Positions 40,185 through 48,201 of a DNA stretch of 64,000 nucleotides are shown piece after piece. The stretch is from Streptosporangium amethystogenes (GTDB lineage: Bacteria > Actinomycetota > Actinomycetes > Streptosporangiales > Streptosporangiaceae). The position numbers were made by a program, and so were the translations under genes. Location: positions 13,780 to 77,779 of the forward strand of contig NZ_JOEQ01000034.1 of assembly GCF_000721075.1 (NCBI RefSeq), given 5' to 3'. Positions within the stretch are counted from its first letter, which is position 1. The number at the start of each line of letters is the position of its first letter. A model generated the notes under the pieces. The model was not told the origin of the DNA. It ran no database searches and was given only the letters and a program-made list of their open reading frames with translations.

Positions 40185-41506
40185 CCACCGAACACGACGT
40201 GACCCGCCGGGTGCTGGAGCAGGTCGACCTGCTCGCCGAGCGGATGGTCTCCAGCCTGGCCGACGCGATCGCCATCCCCAGCGTGAACCCGCGCTACCCC
40301 GGCCAGGAGTACGACAAGATCGTCGGGGCGGAGGGCGACGTCAGCGCACTGCTCGGCGACCTGTACGCCGAGGCCGGGGCCAAGGTCACCAAGGTCACCG
40401 TGGAGCGGGGCCGCGACAACGCCTGCGGCGTCGTGTCCGGCGCGGGCGGCGGCCGGTCGCTGCTGCTCAACGGGCACGTCGACGTCGTACCGCCGGGCCG
40501 TCTCGACCGGTGGCGCGGCGACCCGTTCCGCGCCCAGGTCACCGACGACGCGGTGATCGGACGCGGCGCGACGGACATGAAGGGCGGCCTGGTCGCCGCG
40601 GCCTACGCGGCCCTCGCGCTGCGCGGGGCCGGCGTGCGCCTGGCCGGTGACCTGGTCCTGCAGGGCGTCGTCGGCGAGGAGGTCGGCGACCACGAGGCGG
40701 GCACCACCGCGGTGCTGGAGGCCGGGTTCGGCGCGGACGCGGCCATCGTCTGCGAGCCGTCCGGGCAGGCGGGCACCCTGCCGGCGTCGGTGCCGGTGAC
40801 ACCGGGCCTGCTCTGGTTCAGCGTCTCCCTGGAGGGCAAGACCGCGCACTCCGGGCTGCGGGGCATGACCGTGCACCCGACCCTGGAGGGCGACGCGCTC
40901 GGCGTCAACACCGTCGACAAGTTCTGGGTGATCTACCAGGCGCTGCGCGCGCTGGAGGACGACTGGGCCCGGCACAACCGGCACCCGCTCTTCCCTCCCG
41001 GCTACTTCAACCTGCTGCCCGGCGTGCTGCGGGCCAACCCCTCAGGCATCCTGGTGCCCTTCTTCCTCGCCGACGAGCTGGTCGTGGAGTACTGCGTCTA
41101 CCACCACCCCGACCGGTCCAACGAGGAGGTCATGGCCGAGATCGAGTCCCGGGTCATGGACGCCTGCCGCACCGACCCGTGGCTGCGCGAGCACCCGCCG
41201 GTGTTCGAGTGGAAGCTGCTCTGGCCGCCGTACTCGCTGCCCGACGACGCCCCGCTGAGCGCGACGCTGGTCGGCGCGCACACCACGGCGACCGGCGGGC
41301 AGCCGCCGCTGACGACCGGTTTCATGGGCGTGTGCGACCTGACCTGGATGGACCGCAAGGGCATCGGCGGCCTGGTGTACGGCCCGGGCGTCGGCTACAC
41401 CGCGCACGCGGAGAACGAGTACGTGGAGATCGCCCAGCTGGTGCAGTCGGCGAAGACCTACGCGCTGACCGCGATCGACTGGTGCGGGCTCGCGGACGAG
41501 CGGTGA
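40181..41506 (+). CDS. M20-family metallopeptidase/deacylase (ArgE/DapE-like)
   Basis: A 441-aa di-zinc amidohydrolase. LLNGHVDVVP (His and Asp), GRGATDMKGG (bridging Asp), VVGEEVGDHEAGT (catalytic Glu pair), CEPSGQ and VGYTAHAENEYVEI (final His) are all present. It should remove an N-acyl or peptide group in the cytoplasm. The last gene of the LivJ-to-LivM operon (AAGGAG upstream, ATGA overlap), so it very probably acts on the transported compound. Confidence 0.92.
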   Translation: MTTEHDVTRRVLEQVDLLAERMVSSLADAIAIPSVNPRYPGQEYDKIVGAEGDVSALLGDLYAEAGAKVTKVTVERGRDNACGVVSGAGGGRSLLLNGHVDVVPPGRLDRWRGDPFRAQVTDDAVIGRGATDMKGGLVAAAYAALALRGAGVRLAGDLVLQGVVGEEVGDHEAGTTAVLEAGFGADAAIVCEPSGQAGTLPASVPVTPGLLWFSVSLEGKTAHSGLRGMTVHPTLEGDALGVNTVDKFWVIYQALRALEDDWARHNRHPLFPPGYFNLLPGVLRANPSGILVPFFLADELVVEYCVYHHPDRSNEEVMAEIESRVMDACRTDPWLREHPPVFEWKLLWPPYSLPDDAPLSATLVGAHTTATGGQPPLTTGFMGVCDLTWMDRKGIGGLVYGPGVGYTAHAENEYVEIAQLVQSAKTYALTAIDWCGLADER

Positions 41507-41665
41507 GCACCGGACGGCCGCGAGGCTGCAGAGCGCCGGTGGACGGGGGACGTTCGCCGGGCGGCGCTCGACCCGAGGGCGGCGTTCTCTTTTCGTACGG
41601 TTCGTGGCATGATCCCTTCCTTGCGACGCGCCGCACGATCCGGCGGCCGCCCATGAGGAGGCAAC

Positions 41666-42610
41666 ATGCTCGGCACCCCTGAGCCGCGCACCGTCGCGGC
41701 CCAGCTCCGCGACGTGCTGCCCAAGCTGCCCCGTGCGGAGCAGCGGGTCGCCCGCACCCTGCTCGCGGGCTACCCGACCGCCGGTCTGGAGCCGCTGGCG
41801 ACCGTCGCGAGCCAGGCTCAGACCAGCCCGGCCACCGTGCTGCGGCTGGCCTACCGTCTGGGTTTCGACGGCTACCCGGAGTTGCAGCAGGCGCTCAAGC
41901 GCGAGACCCAGCAGCGCTACTCCTCTCCCCTGGCCCAGTACGGCAGTGCCGAGGAGGACACCGGCAGGGTGCTGAGCCGGTCCCGCCGGGTGCTGCTGGA
42001 CGCCACCGCCATGACCTTCGACCAGCTTCCCGAGGGGGAGCTGGTCAAGGCCGCGGAACTGCTGGCCGACCCCGGCCGCCGCGTCTCGGCGGCCGGTGGC
42101 CGGTTCAGCACCATCCTGGCCCAGTACCTCATCGCCCACCTGCACCAGTTGCGTCCCAACGCGACGTACATCGCCGGGTCCACCGCCGACCACGCCGCCC
42201 ACCTGCTCGACATGGGCCGCCGCGACGTGCTGGTGCTCTTCGACTACCGGCGCTACCAGCGCGAGACGATCGCCTTCGCCCGCGCCGCCGCGGCGCGCAA
42301 CGTGAAGATCGTGCTGTTGACCGACCCGTGGCTGTCGCCCGCCGCCACGGTGGCGGATGTCGTGCTGCCCGCCCAGGTCCGCTCGCCCTCCCCGTTCGAC
42401 TCGCTGACCCCGGCGGTCGCGGTGCTCGAAACGCTGGTCGCCGCGGTGGTCGAGCAGCTCGGTGAGGCGGGCAGGAGCCGGGTGGCCGAGTACGACCAGA
42501 TGGCCGACGACGTGCTGCGCGAGGACGACGGGCCGCTCACCCCTGCCGGGCCCGGCAGCGGCGCCGAGCCGCCCCGCGGGACCCGGACGACCGCGGAAAA
42601 CCACTCCTGA
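41666..42610 (+). CDS. RpiR-family transcriptional regulator (HTH plus SIS)
   Basis: A 314-aa regulator. The N-terminal RpiR helix-turn-helix (about residues 10-85, LPRAEQRVARTLLAGYPTAG, LATVASQAQTSPATVLRLAY and RLGFDGYPELQQALK) is followed by an SIS domain (VSAAGGRFSTILAQYLIAHL, DVLVLFDYRRYQRETIAFAR), which normally binds a sugar phosphate. GGAGG precedes the ATG. It lies 159 bases after the transporter operon on the same strand and is the best local candidate to control it and the divergent GS operon. Confidence 0.9.
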   Translation: MLGTPEPRTVAAQLRDVLPKLPRAEQRVARTLLAGYPTAGLEPLATVASQAQTSPATVLRLAYRLGFDGYPELQQALKRETQQRYSSPLAQYGSAEEDTGRVLSRSRRVLLDATAMTFDQLPEGELVKAAELLADPGRRVSAAGGRFSTILAQYLIAHLHQLRPNATYIAGSTADHAAHLLDMGRRDVLVLFDYRRYQRETIAFARAAAARNVKIVLLTDPWLSPAATVADVVLPAQVRSPSPFDSLTPAVAVLETLVAAVVEQLGEAGRSRVAEYDQMADDVLREDDGPLTPAGPGSGAEPPRGTRTTAENHS

Positions 42611-42711
42611 CGGTACTTCCGACGCCACTTCCGGCGGTGACCCGTACGCGCCGGCCGCCACCGTGTGCCAACGAGTACGGGTCACGCCCGATGCCTGCGG
42701 ACGCTCGGCCG

Positions 42712-43116
42712 TCAGGCCGCGCAACCGGCGTACTCGTCGTGGCGCCGGAGCATGGCGGCCAGCATCAGCGGGAACATCGCCAGGTGGGCGAGCGTCATCA
42801 CGGCACCGCCGTCGACGAGACCCAGCCAGAGCAGCGGGAAGAGCGGCACGACGGGGACGAACATGGCGGCGCACATCTCCAGGGTGGCCGCCCAGCCGTG
42901 GCCCCGGTAGCGCATCCAGATCGCCATGCCCACGGACATGTCGAACGCCATCAGCAGGTAGGCGAGCTCGGGCTGCCGCTCGTGGGAGAAGCCGATCCCG
43001 ACGGCGGACAGGAGCATGCCCAGGACGAACATGCCGGCGAACATCGCGATGACCATCTCGACGTAGTGCCAGGCGAACCTGCGCCGGCGGCGGGTGACGG
43101 TTGCTGTCTGAGTCAT
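42712..43116 (-). CDS. Four-helix membrane protein of unknown function
   Basis: A 134-aa protein with a basic N-terminus (TVTRRRRRFAWHYVEM) and four hydrophobic segments: MVIAMFAGMFVLGMLLSAVG, LAYLLMAFDMSVGMAIWMRY, MCAAMFVPVVPLFPLLWLGL and GAVMTLAHLAMFPLMLAAML. It is unusually rich in Met. No family assigned. Divergent from the AraC-type regulator with a 98-base gap, so probably its target. Confidence 0.75.
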   Translation of the reverse strand: MTQTATVTRRRRRFAWHYVEMVIAMFAGMFVLGMLLSAVGIGFSHERQPELAYLLMAFDMSVGMAIWMRYRGHGWAATLEMCAAMFVPVVPLFPLLWLGLVDGGAVMTLAHLAMFPLMLAAMLRRHDEYAGCAA

Positions 43117-43214
43117 GCCTCCACCGTGCCGCCGTACCGGCCGCGCACCAAGAAAGGCCGCCGCATAGGTCTGGAAACCTGGGATTCCTGTCTTTTCTGA
43201 CATACGCTCACCCC

Positions 43215-44219
43215 GTGCTCGAACGCCGGATCGCCGTCATCGGATACGACGCGGCGGAGTTGCTCGACATCGCCTGCGTGACCACGACCCTGGAGAGCGC
43301 GAACTGGCATGGCGCCGATCCCTTCTACCGCCTTCGCCTGGCCACCCCCGGAGGCCGCCCCATCACCTGCGGCACCGGCCTGACGCTCCAGGCCCAGGAG
43401 GCCCTTGAACGGGTCGCCGGGCCGCTCGACACGCTCATCGTGTCGGGAGGCATGGGCCACGAGGCCGCGGCCGGCAACCGATTGATCGTCGCTCACGTCC
43501 GCCGCCTGGCACGCGAGAGCCGCCGCGTCGCGTCGGTGTGCACCGGAGCCGACATCCTGGCCGCCGCGGGCCTGCTCGACGGCCGGCGCGCCACCACCCA
43601 CTGGCAGTCGGCGCACGAGATCGCCGCCCGCCACCCGAAGGTCGACATCGATCCCGGCCCGATCTTCATCCGGGACGGGGACACCTACACCTCCGCCGGC
43701 ATCACCAGCGCGCTGGACCTCACCCTCGCCCTCATCGAGGAGGACCACGGCGCCGAGCTGGCACGGCGGGTGGCGCGGAGCCTGGTGACCTACCTGCAAC
43801 GCCCCGGCAACCAGGCGCAGATGAGCATGTTCACCGCCGCCGAATCTCCGGAGAACGGCCTGGTCAAGCAGGTCGTCGACCACATCACCGGGCACCTGGA
43901 CGCCGATCTGACCACGGCCACCCTGGCGAGCGGCGCGGGCGTGAGCGAGCGGCACCTGACCCGCCTGTTCCTCAGGCACCTCGGGCGGTCCCCGGGCCGG
44001 TTCGTCCGCCAGGCCCGCACCGAGGCCGCCGCGCACCTGCTGGTCTCCACCTCCCTGCCGATGGCCGGGGTGGCGGCCCGCTGCGGCTTCGGAACCACGG
44101 AGACGCTGCGCCAGGCGTTCGCCGACCGTTACGGAATCCCACCCTCGCGCTACCGCGCCACGGCCACCTCCACAGGGCAGGCTCACCTGAAAGTCGCCGG
44201 GAAAACCTCGATGCAGTAA
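43215..44219 (+). CDS. AraC-family regulator with N-terminal DJ-1/PfpI domain (GlxA-like)
   Basis: A 334-aa regulator. Residues 1-190 form a class I glutamine-amidotransferase-like domain (LDTLIVSGGMG, RRVASVCTGADILAAAGLLD, GRRATTHWQSAHEIAARHPK) with C113 at the elbow. Residues 220-325 form the AraC helix-turn-helix pair (TTATLASGAGVSERHLTRLF, VAARCGFGTTETLRQAFADR, GIPPSRYR). GTG start. It probably regulates the divergent membrane-protein gene. Confidence 0.92.
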   Translation: MLERRIAVIGYDAAELLDIACVTTTLESANWHGADPFYRLRLATPGGRPITCGTGLTLQAQEALERVAGPLDTLIVSGGMGHEAAAGNRLIVAHVRRLARESRRVASVCTGADILAAAGLLDGRRATTHWQSAHEIAARHPKVDIDPGPIFIRDGDTYTSAGITSALDLTLALIEEDHGAELARRVARSLVTYLQRPGNQAQMSMFTAAESPENGLVKQVVDHITGHLDADLTTATLASGAGVSERHLTRLFLRHLGRSPGRFVRQARTEAAAHLLVSTSLPMAGVAARCGFGTTETLRQAFADRYGIPPSRYRATATSTGQAHLKVAGKTSMQ

Positions 44220-44235
44220 GTGGCCCTGTCCAGGC

Positions 44236-44282
44236 GGCAGGCCTCACCCGACGATGTCGGCCCCCTTGAAGGCGGGCCTGCC
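44236..44282 (+). terminator. Branched hairpin after the AraC-type gene
   Basis: Outer arms GGCAGGCC and GGCCTGCC enclose CCGAC-gat-GTCGG. It lies 17 bases after the stop. Confidence 0.45.
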
Positions 44283-44397
44283 TACGCCGCCGCGGAGCAC
44301 GGAGGCGGGGCGATGACGGTCCCGAGAAAACCGAGACGGCCGTGGTGAAGGTTCAGGGAATCCCGCGCCGGGACCACTCCGCGCTCGGGCGACGCGA

Positions 44398-45003
44398 TTA
44401 CCTCCTCTCCCTGAGTACTTTCTTGTACTCAGCGAGAGCGGTACGGATGTCGGCGGTGGCGGTGTCCTTTCCGAACATGCTGTAGACGGTGATCTCGTGC
44501 TCCGCGGACTCGCCGAAAGGCTCGTCGCCGCCACCGTCGCTGTCCCACCGGCGCTCTCGCTGGTACTCGTCGTAGTGTCCGATGAGGGTGGCGCACCCGG
44601 CCTGGACACGTTTCGCACCCACCCAGGCTCCACCACACGCTGGACGTTCAGTGAAGACCCAGTCGAGAACGTATATCCTGGGCCACTCTTCCGTCCTCTT
44701 GAGTTCGGCGAGTCTCTCATTGAAATGAAAGAACTGATACTCTGAATGACTGTCGTTGACTCTGGCCTTCTTTCCGTAGATGCCGTACTCCACCATCACC
44801 CCAACGCCGGTGCTGGTCGCGGTGAGCACCAGGTCGGGGAATACATCCGGCGAACACAGGCTCGGATTTTTTTCGCGTCGGGTGAAATGGAACGTTGCAA
44901 TGTTCTGGCCGGGCGTGACTCCCTCGCCCACGCGTAACCTGGCCGCCGCCGACGTGTATATACCCTGACCGTACGCCTCATTTTGCACCCATTCGTACTT
45001 CAC
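44398..45003 (-). CDS. Cytidine-deaminase-fold protein, possible toxin-type nucleic-acid deaminase
   Basis: A 201-aa protein. The pattern resembles the zinc site of bacterial toxin-type deaminases: H86-x-E88 in NDSHSEYQF, then a strand and the TER-P-x-C block (YVLDWVFTERPACGGAW, C123), a second cysteine C137 in VQAGCATLIGHYDEYQRERR and a following strand EITVYSMFG. The spacing between the two cysteines (13 residues) is longer than the common PCxxC, so the assignment needs a structure prediction. No signal peptide, and no adjacent immunity-like gene is obvious. The gene sits in a GC-poorer patch (44700-45400), suggesting horizontal transfer. GTG start with AGGAG upstream and a good promoter at 45042-45070. 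Confidence 0.55.
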   Translation of the reverse strand: MKYEWVQNEAYGQGIYTSAAARLRVGEGVTPGQNIATFHFTRREKNPSLCSPDVFPDLVLTATSTGVGVMVEYGIYGKKARVNDSHSEYQFFHFNERLAELKRTEEWPRIYVLDWVFTERPACGGAWVGAKRVQAGCATLIGHYDEYQRERRWDSDGGGDEPFGESAEHEITVYSMFGKDTATADIRTALAEYKKVLRERR

Positions 45004-45041
45004 GAACGCTCCTTTTCCTTACTGTCTTTCGCGACACTCGG

Positions 45042-45070
45042 ACGTTACGTTATGGTATGTAGGCTGTCGA
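45042..45070 (-). promoter_or_regulatory. Promoter of the deaminase-fold gene
   Basis: On the minus strand, TCGACA (45070-45065), a 17-base spacer and TAACGT (45047-45042). This predicts a leader of about 30 bases containing the AGGAG ribosome site. Confidence 0.5.
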
Positions 45071-45211
45071 GGTTATGCATATCTCCCCCGAACGCCCATA
45101 CCGCCGGTCACCACTCTTGTGCCACGGGGCGCCAATCACCCAGATTCGCCGTGACCATACTCCGCCAGCCCTCCGACTCGGCCATCAACACAAGAAGAAG
45201 TAATCGTGTAC

Positions 45212-45358
45212 TTAATTCACGTAGGCTTCAGTGAAATCGGGAGACCGGCCGTACAATCGGATTGCCCCCGCCGCCAGGGCGAGTTGCAGGAAAAAAGCGA
45301 GCACCACACTAACCACGGGTTGAACATCTGCCGACCCACCCGTTCCTAACGTTTCCAT
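45212..45358 (-). CDS. Possible 48-aa single-pass membrane peptide
   Basis: The frame encodes a hydrophobic helix, VQPVVSVVLAFFLQLALAAG, then a short tail (RLYGRSPDFTEAYVN). No ribosome site is evident, and it overlaps the probable promoter region of the divergent lipoprotein gene. The rest of the 45071-45397 gap is AT-rich with nothing else I can assign. Confidence 0.25.
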   Translation of the reverse strand: METLGTGGSADVQPVVSVVLAFFLQLALAAGAIRLYGRSPDFTEAYVN

Positions 45359-45397
45359 AGTCGACGAAAAGTCGGCGTCGGATCGAAGGGGCGGGTC

Positions 45398-46705
45398 ATG
45401 TGGCGACTGAGAAGTGAGCGGCGAAAGCCCGGTGTGATCATCCCTCTGATCGGGTTGACGGCGTGCGTCCTGTCCGCCTGTGCGGGCGGGCGGCCGGCGC
45501 CGGGCCCGCTTCACCACGCCGGGGCCGTCGGCGGGACGCCCTCCGCCGCATCGCCGGGCAGCGCGGCGAGCGCCTCGGCCACCCGATCGGCCACACCGGT
45601 GGACATCTACGCCCACGACCGGCCCGGGATGCTCAGCCCGGTCGCGGCGAGGTTTCCCGAGCGGGTCTATGTGCCCAACAGCGAGAGCGACACCGTCAGC
45701 GTGATCGACCCGCGTACCTACCGGGTGCTCCGCACCTTCACGGTGGGCCGGCGACCGCAGCACGTCGTCCCCTCGTGGGATCTGAAGACGCTCTGGGTCA
45801 ACAACAACGACGGCAACTCCCTGACACCGATCAACCCCATGACCGGCAAGGCGGGCAAGCCGGTGTTCGTCGACGACCCCTACAACCTGTACTTCACCCC
45901 GGACGGCCGCACCGCCCTGGTGATGGCCGAGCGGGAGAACCGGCTCGACTTCCTCAACCCGCGCACCATGCGGCTCCGGCACTCGCTGCACATGCCCTGC
46001 CGGGGGATCAACCACGCGGACTTCACCGCCGACGGCAACCTCCTCCTCGGCAGCTGCGAGTTCTCCGGCCAGCTGGTGGTCGTCGACACAGCCGCCCGTA
46101 AGGTCCGCGCCGTCATCGACCTGGCGGACGGCACCACACGACGCAGGGGCATCCGGCGCGCGACCCCGCAGGGCGACAACGCGTCGTACCAGATGGAACA
46201 CGACATGGCGCACGACGCCATGCGGCACGGCCACATGCCGTACCCCAACATGCCACAGGATGTGAAACTCTCCCCGGACGGCACCGTCTTCTACGTCGCC
46301 GACATGGCCAAGGACGGCGTGTGGCTCGTCGACGCCGGGGGGTTCCGGGTCACGGGTTTCGTCAAAACCGGCGCGGGCGCCCACGGCCTCTACGTCAGCC
46401 GGGACTCGAAGGTGCTGTACGTCTCCAACCGGGGCGCCGGGTCGGTCTCGGTCATCTCCTTCGCCCTTCGCAGCCCGATCGACACCTGGCACATTCCCGG
46501 AGGCGGCTCACCGGACATGGGCGGCGTGTCGGCCGACGGCCGCCACCTGTGGCTGTCCGGACGCTATGACGGGGTGGTCTACGTGTTCGACACCGAGAAC
46601 GGCAGCCTCGTCCGCAAGATCGATGTCGGCGCCGGCCCGCACGGCCTGTCCATCTACCCCCAGCCCGGACGCTACTCACTCGGCCACACGGGGATCTTCC
46701 GCTGA
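45398..46705 (+). CDS. YVTN-type beta-propeller lipoprotein with Met/His-rich loop
   Basis: A 435-aa exported lipoprotein; the lipobox is VLSACAGG (C28). After an Ala/Ser/Pro linker the protein is a beta-propeller with YVTN/NHL-like blades: RVYVPNSESDTVSVIDPRTY, LWVNNNDGNSLTPINPMTG, LYVSNRGAGSVSVISFALR and HLWLSGRYDGVVYVFDTENG. At about residues 264-287 one loop reads QMEHDMAHDAMRHGHMPYPN, dense in Met and His as in copper-binding proteins. The role may be metal binding or sensing at the cell surface. GAAGGGG precedes the ATG. No copper genes are adjacent. Confidence 0.88.
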   Translation: MWRLRSERRKPGVIIPLIGLTACVLSACAGGRPAPGPLHHAGAVGGTPSAASPGSAASASATRSATPVDIYAHDRPGMLSPVAARFPERVYVPNSESDTVSVIDPRTYRVLRTFTVGRRPQHVVPSWDLKTLWVNNNDGNSLTPINPMTGKAGKPVFVDDPYNLYFTPDGRTALVMAERENRLDFLNPRTMRLRHSLHMPCRGINHADFTADGNLLLGSCEFSGQLVVVDTAARKVRAVIDLADGTTRRRGIRRATPQGDNASYQMEHDMAHDAMRHGHMPYPNMPQDVKLSPDGTVFYVADMAKDGVWLVDAGGFRVTGFVKTGAGAHGLYVSRDSKVLYVSNRGAGSVSVISFALRSPIDTWHIPGGGSPDMGGVSADGRHLWLSGRYDGVVYVFDTENGSLVRKIDVGAGPHGLSIYPQPGRYSLGHTGIFR

Positions 46706-46940
46706 AGCACGACGACGGCCCACCGCGGACCACGGACGACGCTGATACGGCCGACGGCAGAGGCTGATCCGGACCGGCAACGGCGCATCACGCCGTCGCG
46801 TCGGCCGGTGGCGGCGGGCGGAGACGCCATCGCTCCGGCCTGGGTGGCGAGGGGCGCCGTACCGGGGGCCGGACAGCGGTAAACCGGACACATGGGCGAC
46901 CAAAGCATGAAACGTCCTGGTAACAGATGCAATCAGGCTA
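46706..46940. other. Intergenic region upstream of the catabolic operon
   Basis: About 235 bases without a plausible gene or clear hairpin. The sequence becomes AT-richer after 46890, toward the promoter at 46941. Confidence 0.4.
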
Positions 46941-46970
46941 TTGACCTCCCTTGCGGGAGCCTCTTATGGT
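46941..46970 (+). promoter_or_regulatory. Promoter of the 47-61 kb catabolic operon
   Basis: TTGACC (46941-46946), an 18-base spacer and TATGGT (46965-46970), one of the best sigma-70-type promoters in the window. The predicted transcription start is about 46977, inside the operator palindrome. Confidence 0.65.
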
Positions 46971-46971
46971 T

Positions 46972-47006
46972 CCCTCCATATTCTATAGAATCCAGAATAT
47001 GGAGGG
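46972..47006 (+). promoter_or_regulatory. Operator/hairpin overlapping the transcription start and ribosome site
   Basis: CCCTCCATATTCT (46972-46984) and AGAATATGGAGGG (46994-47006) form a perfect 13-base inverted repeat with a 9-base spacer. A 12-base palindrome ATTCTATAGAAT lies in its left part. The right arm includes the GGAGGGG ribosome site of the first gene. It is the likely binding site of the operon's GntR protein. Confidence 0.65.
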
Positions 47007-47011
47007 GATGG

Positions 47012-48142
47012 ATGAGGGCAGCGGCGCGAGCAGCGGTCGTCATGGACGCCGCAGGGCCGGTGGAGGTCCGGTCCTACCCCGTCCCCGCCCCCGGTCCGGG
47101 CGAGTTCGTCGTCAAGCTGGAACTGTGCGGCGTCTGCGGCACCGACGCGCACATCTACCAGGGACGCCTTGACAGGATCACCTTTCCCGCCCTGCTGGGG
47201 CATGAGATCGTCGGCACCCTGGCCGCCCTCGGCGAGGGAGTGAGCACCGATCACAGCGGGCAGCCCGTGGCCGTGGGCGACCGTGTCGGCGTCTTCCCCG
47301 CGCTGAGTTGCGGGCGCTGCTACCAGTGTCAGGTGCGGCACCGTCCCGCCAACTGTCCTGACCGGCGCCCGTCCTACGGGTTCACCTCACCGGTGACGGC
47401 TCCGCCGCATCTGACGGGTGGGTTCGCCGACTACCTGCACGCCGCCAACGCGGGCACGGTGTTCTACCGGACGGCCCTGCCCGCCGAGGTGGCGGTCCTG
47501 CAGGAGCCGATGTCGGTGGCGTTGCACGGGGTCACCCGGGGCTCGGTCGGCGTCGGCTCCACCGTGGTCGTCCAGGGAGTGGGCGCGATCGGGCTGATGG
47601 CCGTGGTCGCGGCCCGCGCGGCCGGAGCGCACCGGGTCGTCGCGGTGGGTGCCCCGGACGCTCGACTGGAACTGGCGGCGGCACTCGGGGCGGACGCGAC
47701 GGTGAGCATCCAGGAGCTGACCGGCGTGGCCGAGCGCCGCAGTGCGGTGTTCGACGCGCTCGGCGCGCCGGGAGCCGACTGCGTGGTAGGCGCCAGCGGC
47801 TCGCCGGCCGCCTTCATGGAGGCCATCGGCCTGGTAGCCGACGGTGGCGTGCTCGCCGAGCTGGGCAACTTCACCGATCGAGGGACGGTTCCCTTCAATC
47901 CCTTCAGCGACCTGCTGAAACGGGACATCACCATCACCGGTGTCTATGGGGCGGGCCCCGACATGCTGCGCCACTACCATCAGGCGCTGCTCATCCTGGA
48001 ACGCGGCGGCCGACCGTACGACCGTGTGGTCAGCCACCGGGTGCCGCTGGGGCGGGTGGGCGAGGCTCTCGCCGCCCTCGGCGACGGCTCCCCCCTCGAC
48101 GGCCGGGACATCGTCAAGCTCGCGATCGACCCCGCCCTCTGA
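47012..48142 (+). CDS. Zinc-dependent alcohol/polyol dehydrogenase (MDR family)
   Basis: A 376-aa medium-chain dehydrogenase. Catalytic zinc ligands are in CGVCGTDAH and LLGHEIVG; the structural zinc site is CGRCYQCQVRHRPANC. The NAD(P) site is VVVQGVGAIGLMAVV. It should oxidise a polyol or sugar alcohol as the first step of the pathway. GGAGGGG lies five bases before the ATG. It is followed after 59 bases by the ABC binding protein. Confidence 0.93.
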   Translation: MRAAARAAVVMDAAGPVEVRSYPVPAPGPGEFVVKLELCGVCGTDAHIYQGRLDRITFPALLGHEIVGTLAALGEGVSTDHSGQPVAVGDRVGVFPALSCGRCYQCQVRHRPANCPDRRPSYGFTSPVTAPPHLTGGFADYLHAANAGTVFYRTALPAEVAVLQEPMSVALHGVTRGSVGVGSTVVVQGVGAIGLMAVVAARAAGAHRVVAVGAPDARLELAAALGADATVSIQELTGVAERRSAVFDALGAPGADCVVGASGSPAAFMEAIGLVADGGVLAELGNFTDRGTVPFNPFSDLLKRDITITGVYGAGPDMLRHYHQALLILERGGRPYDRVVSHRVPLGRVGEALAALGDGSPLDGRDIVKLAIDPAL

Positions 48143-48201
48143 CTTCTTCTCCGCAACACCCCTTTCCCCATCCTGTACAAACCCCGAGAGGAGGACCGGC
48201 C

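Noticed and set aside
41042..42874. A 610-codon minus-strand frame
   Set aside because: Antisense to the M20 peptidase end and the RpiR regulator. The RpiR HTH and SIS motifs are on the plus strand.
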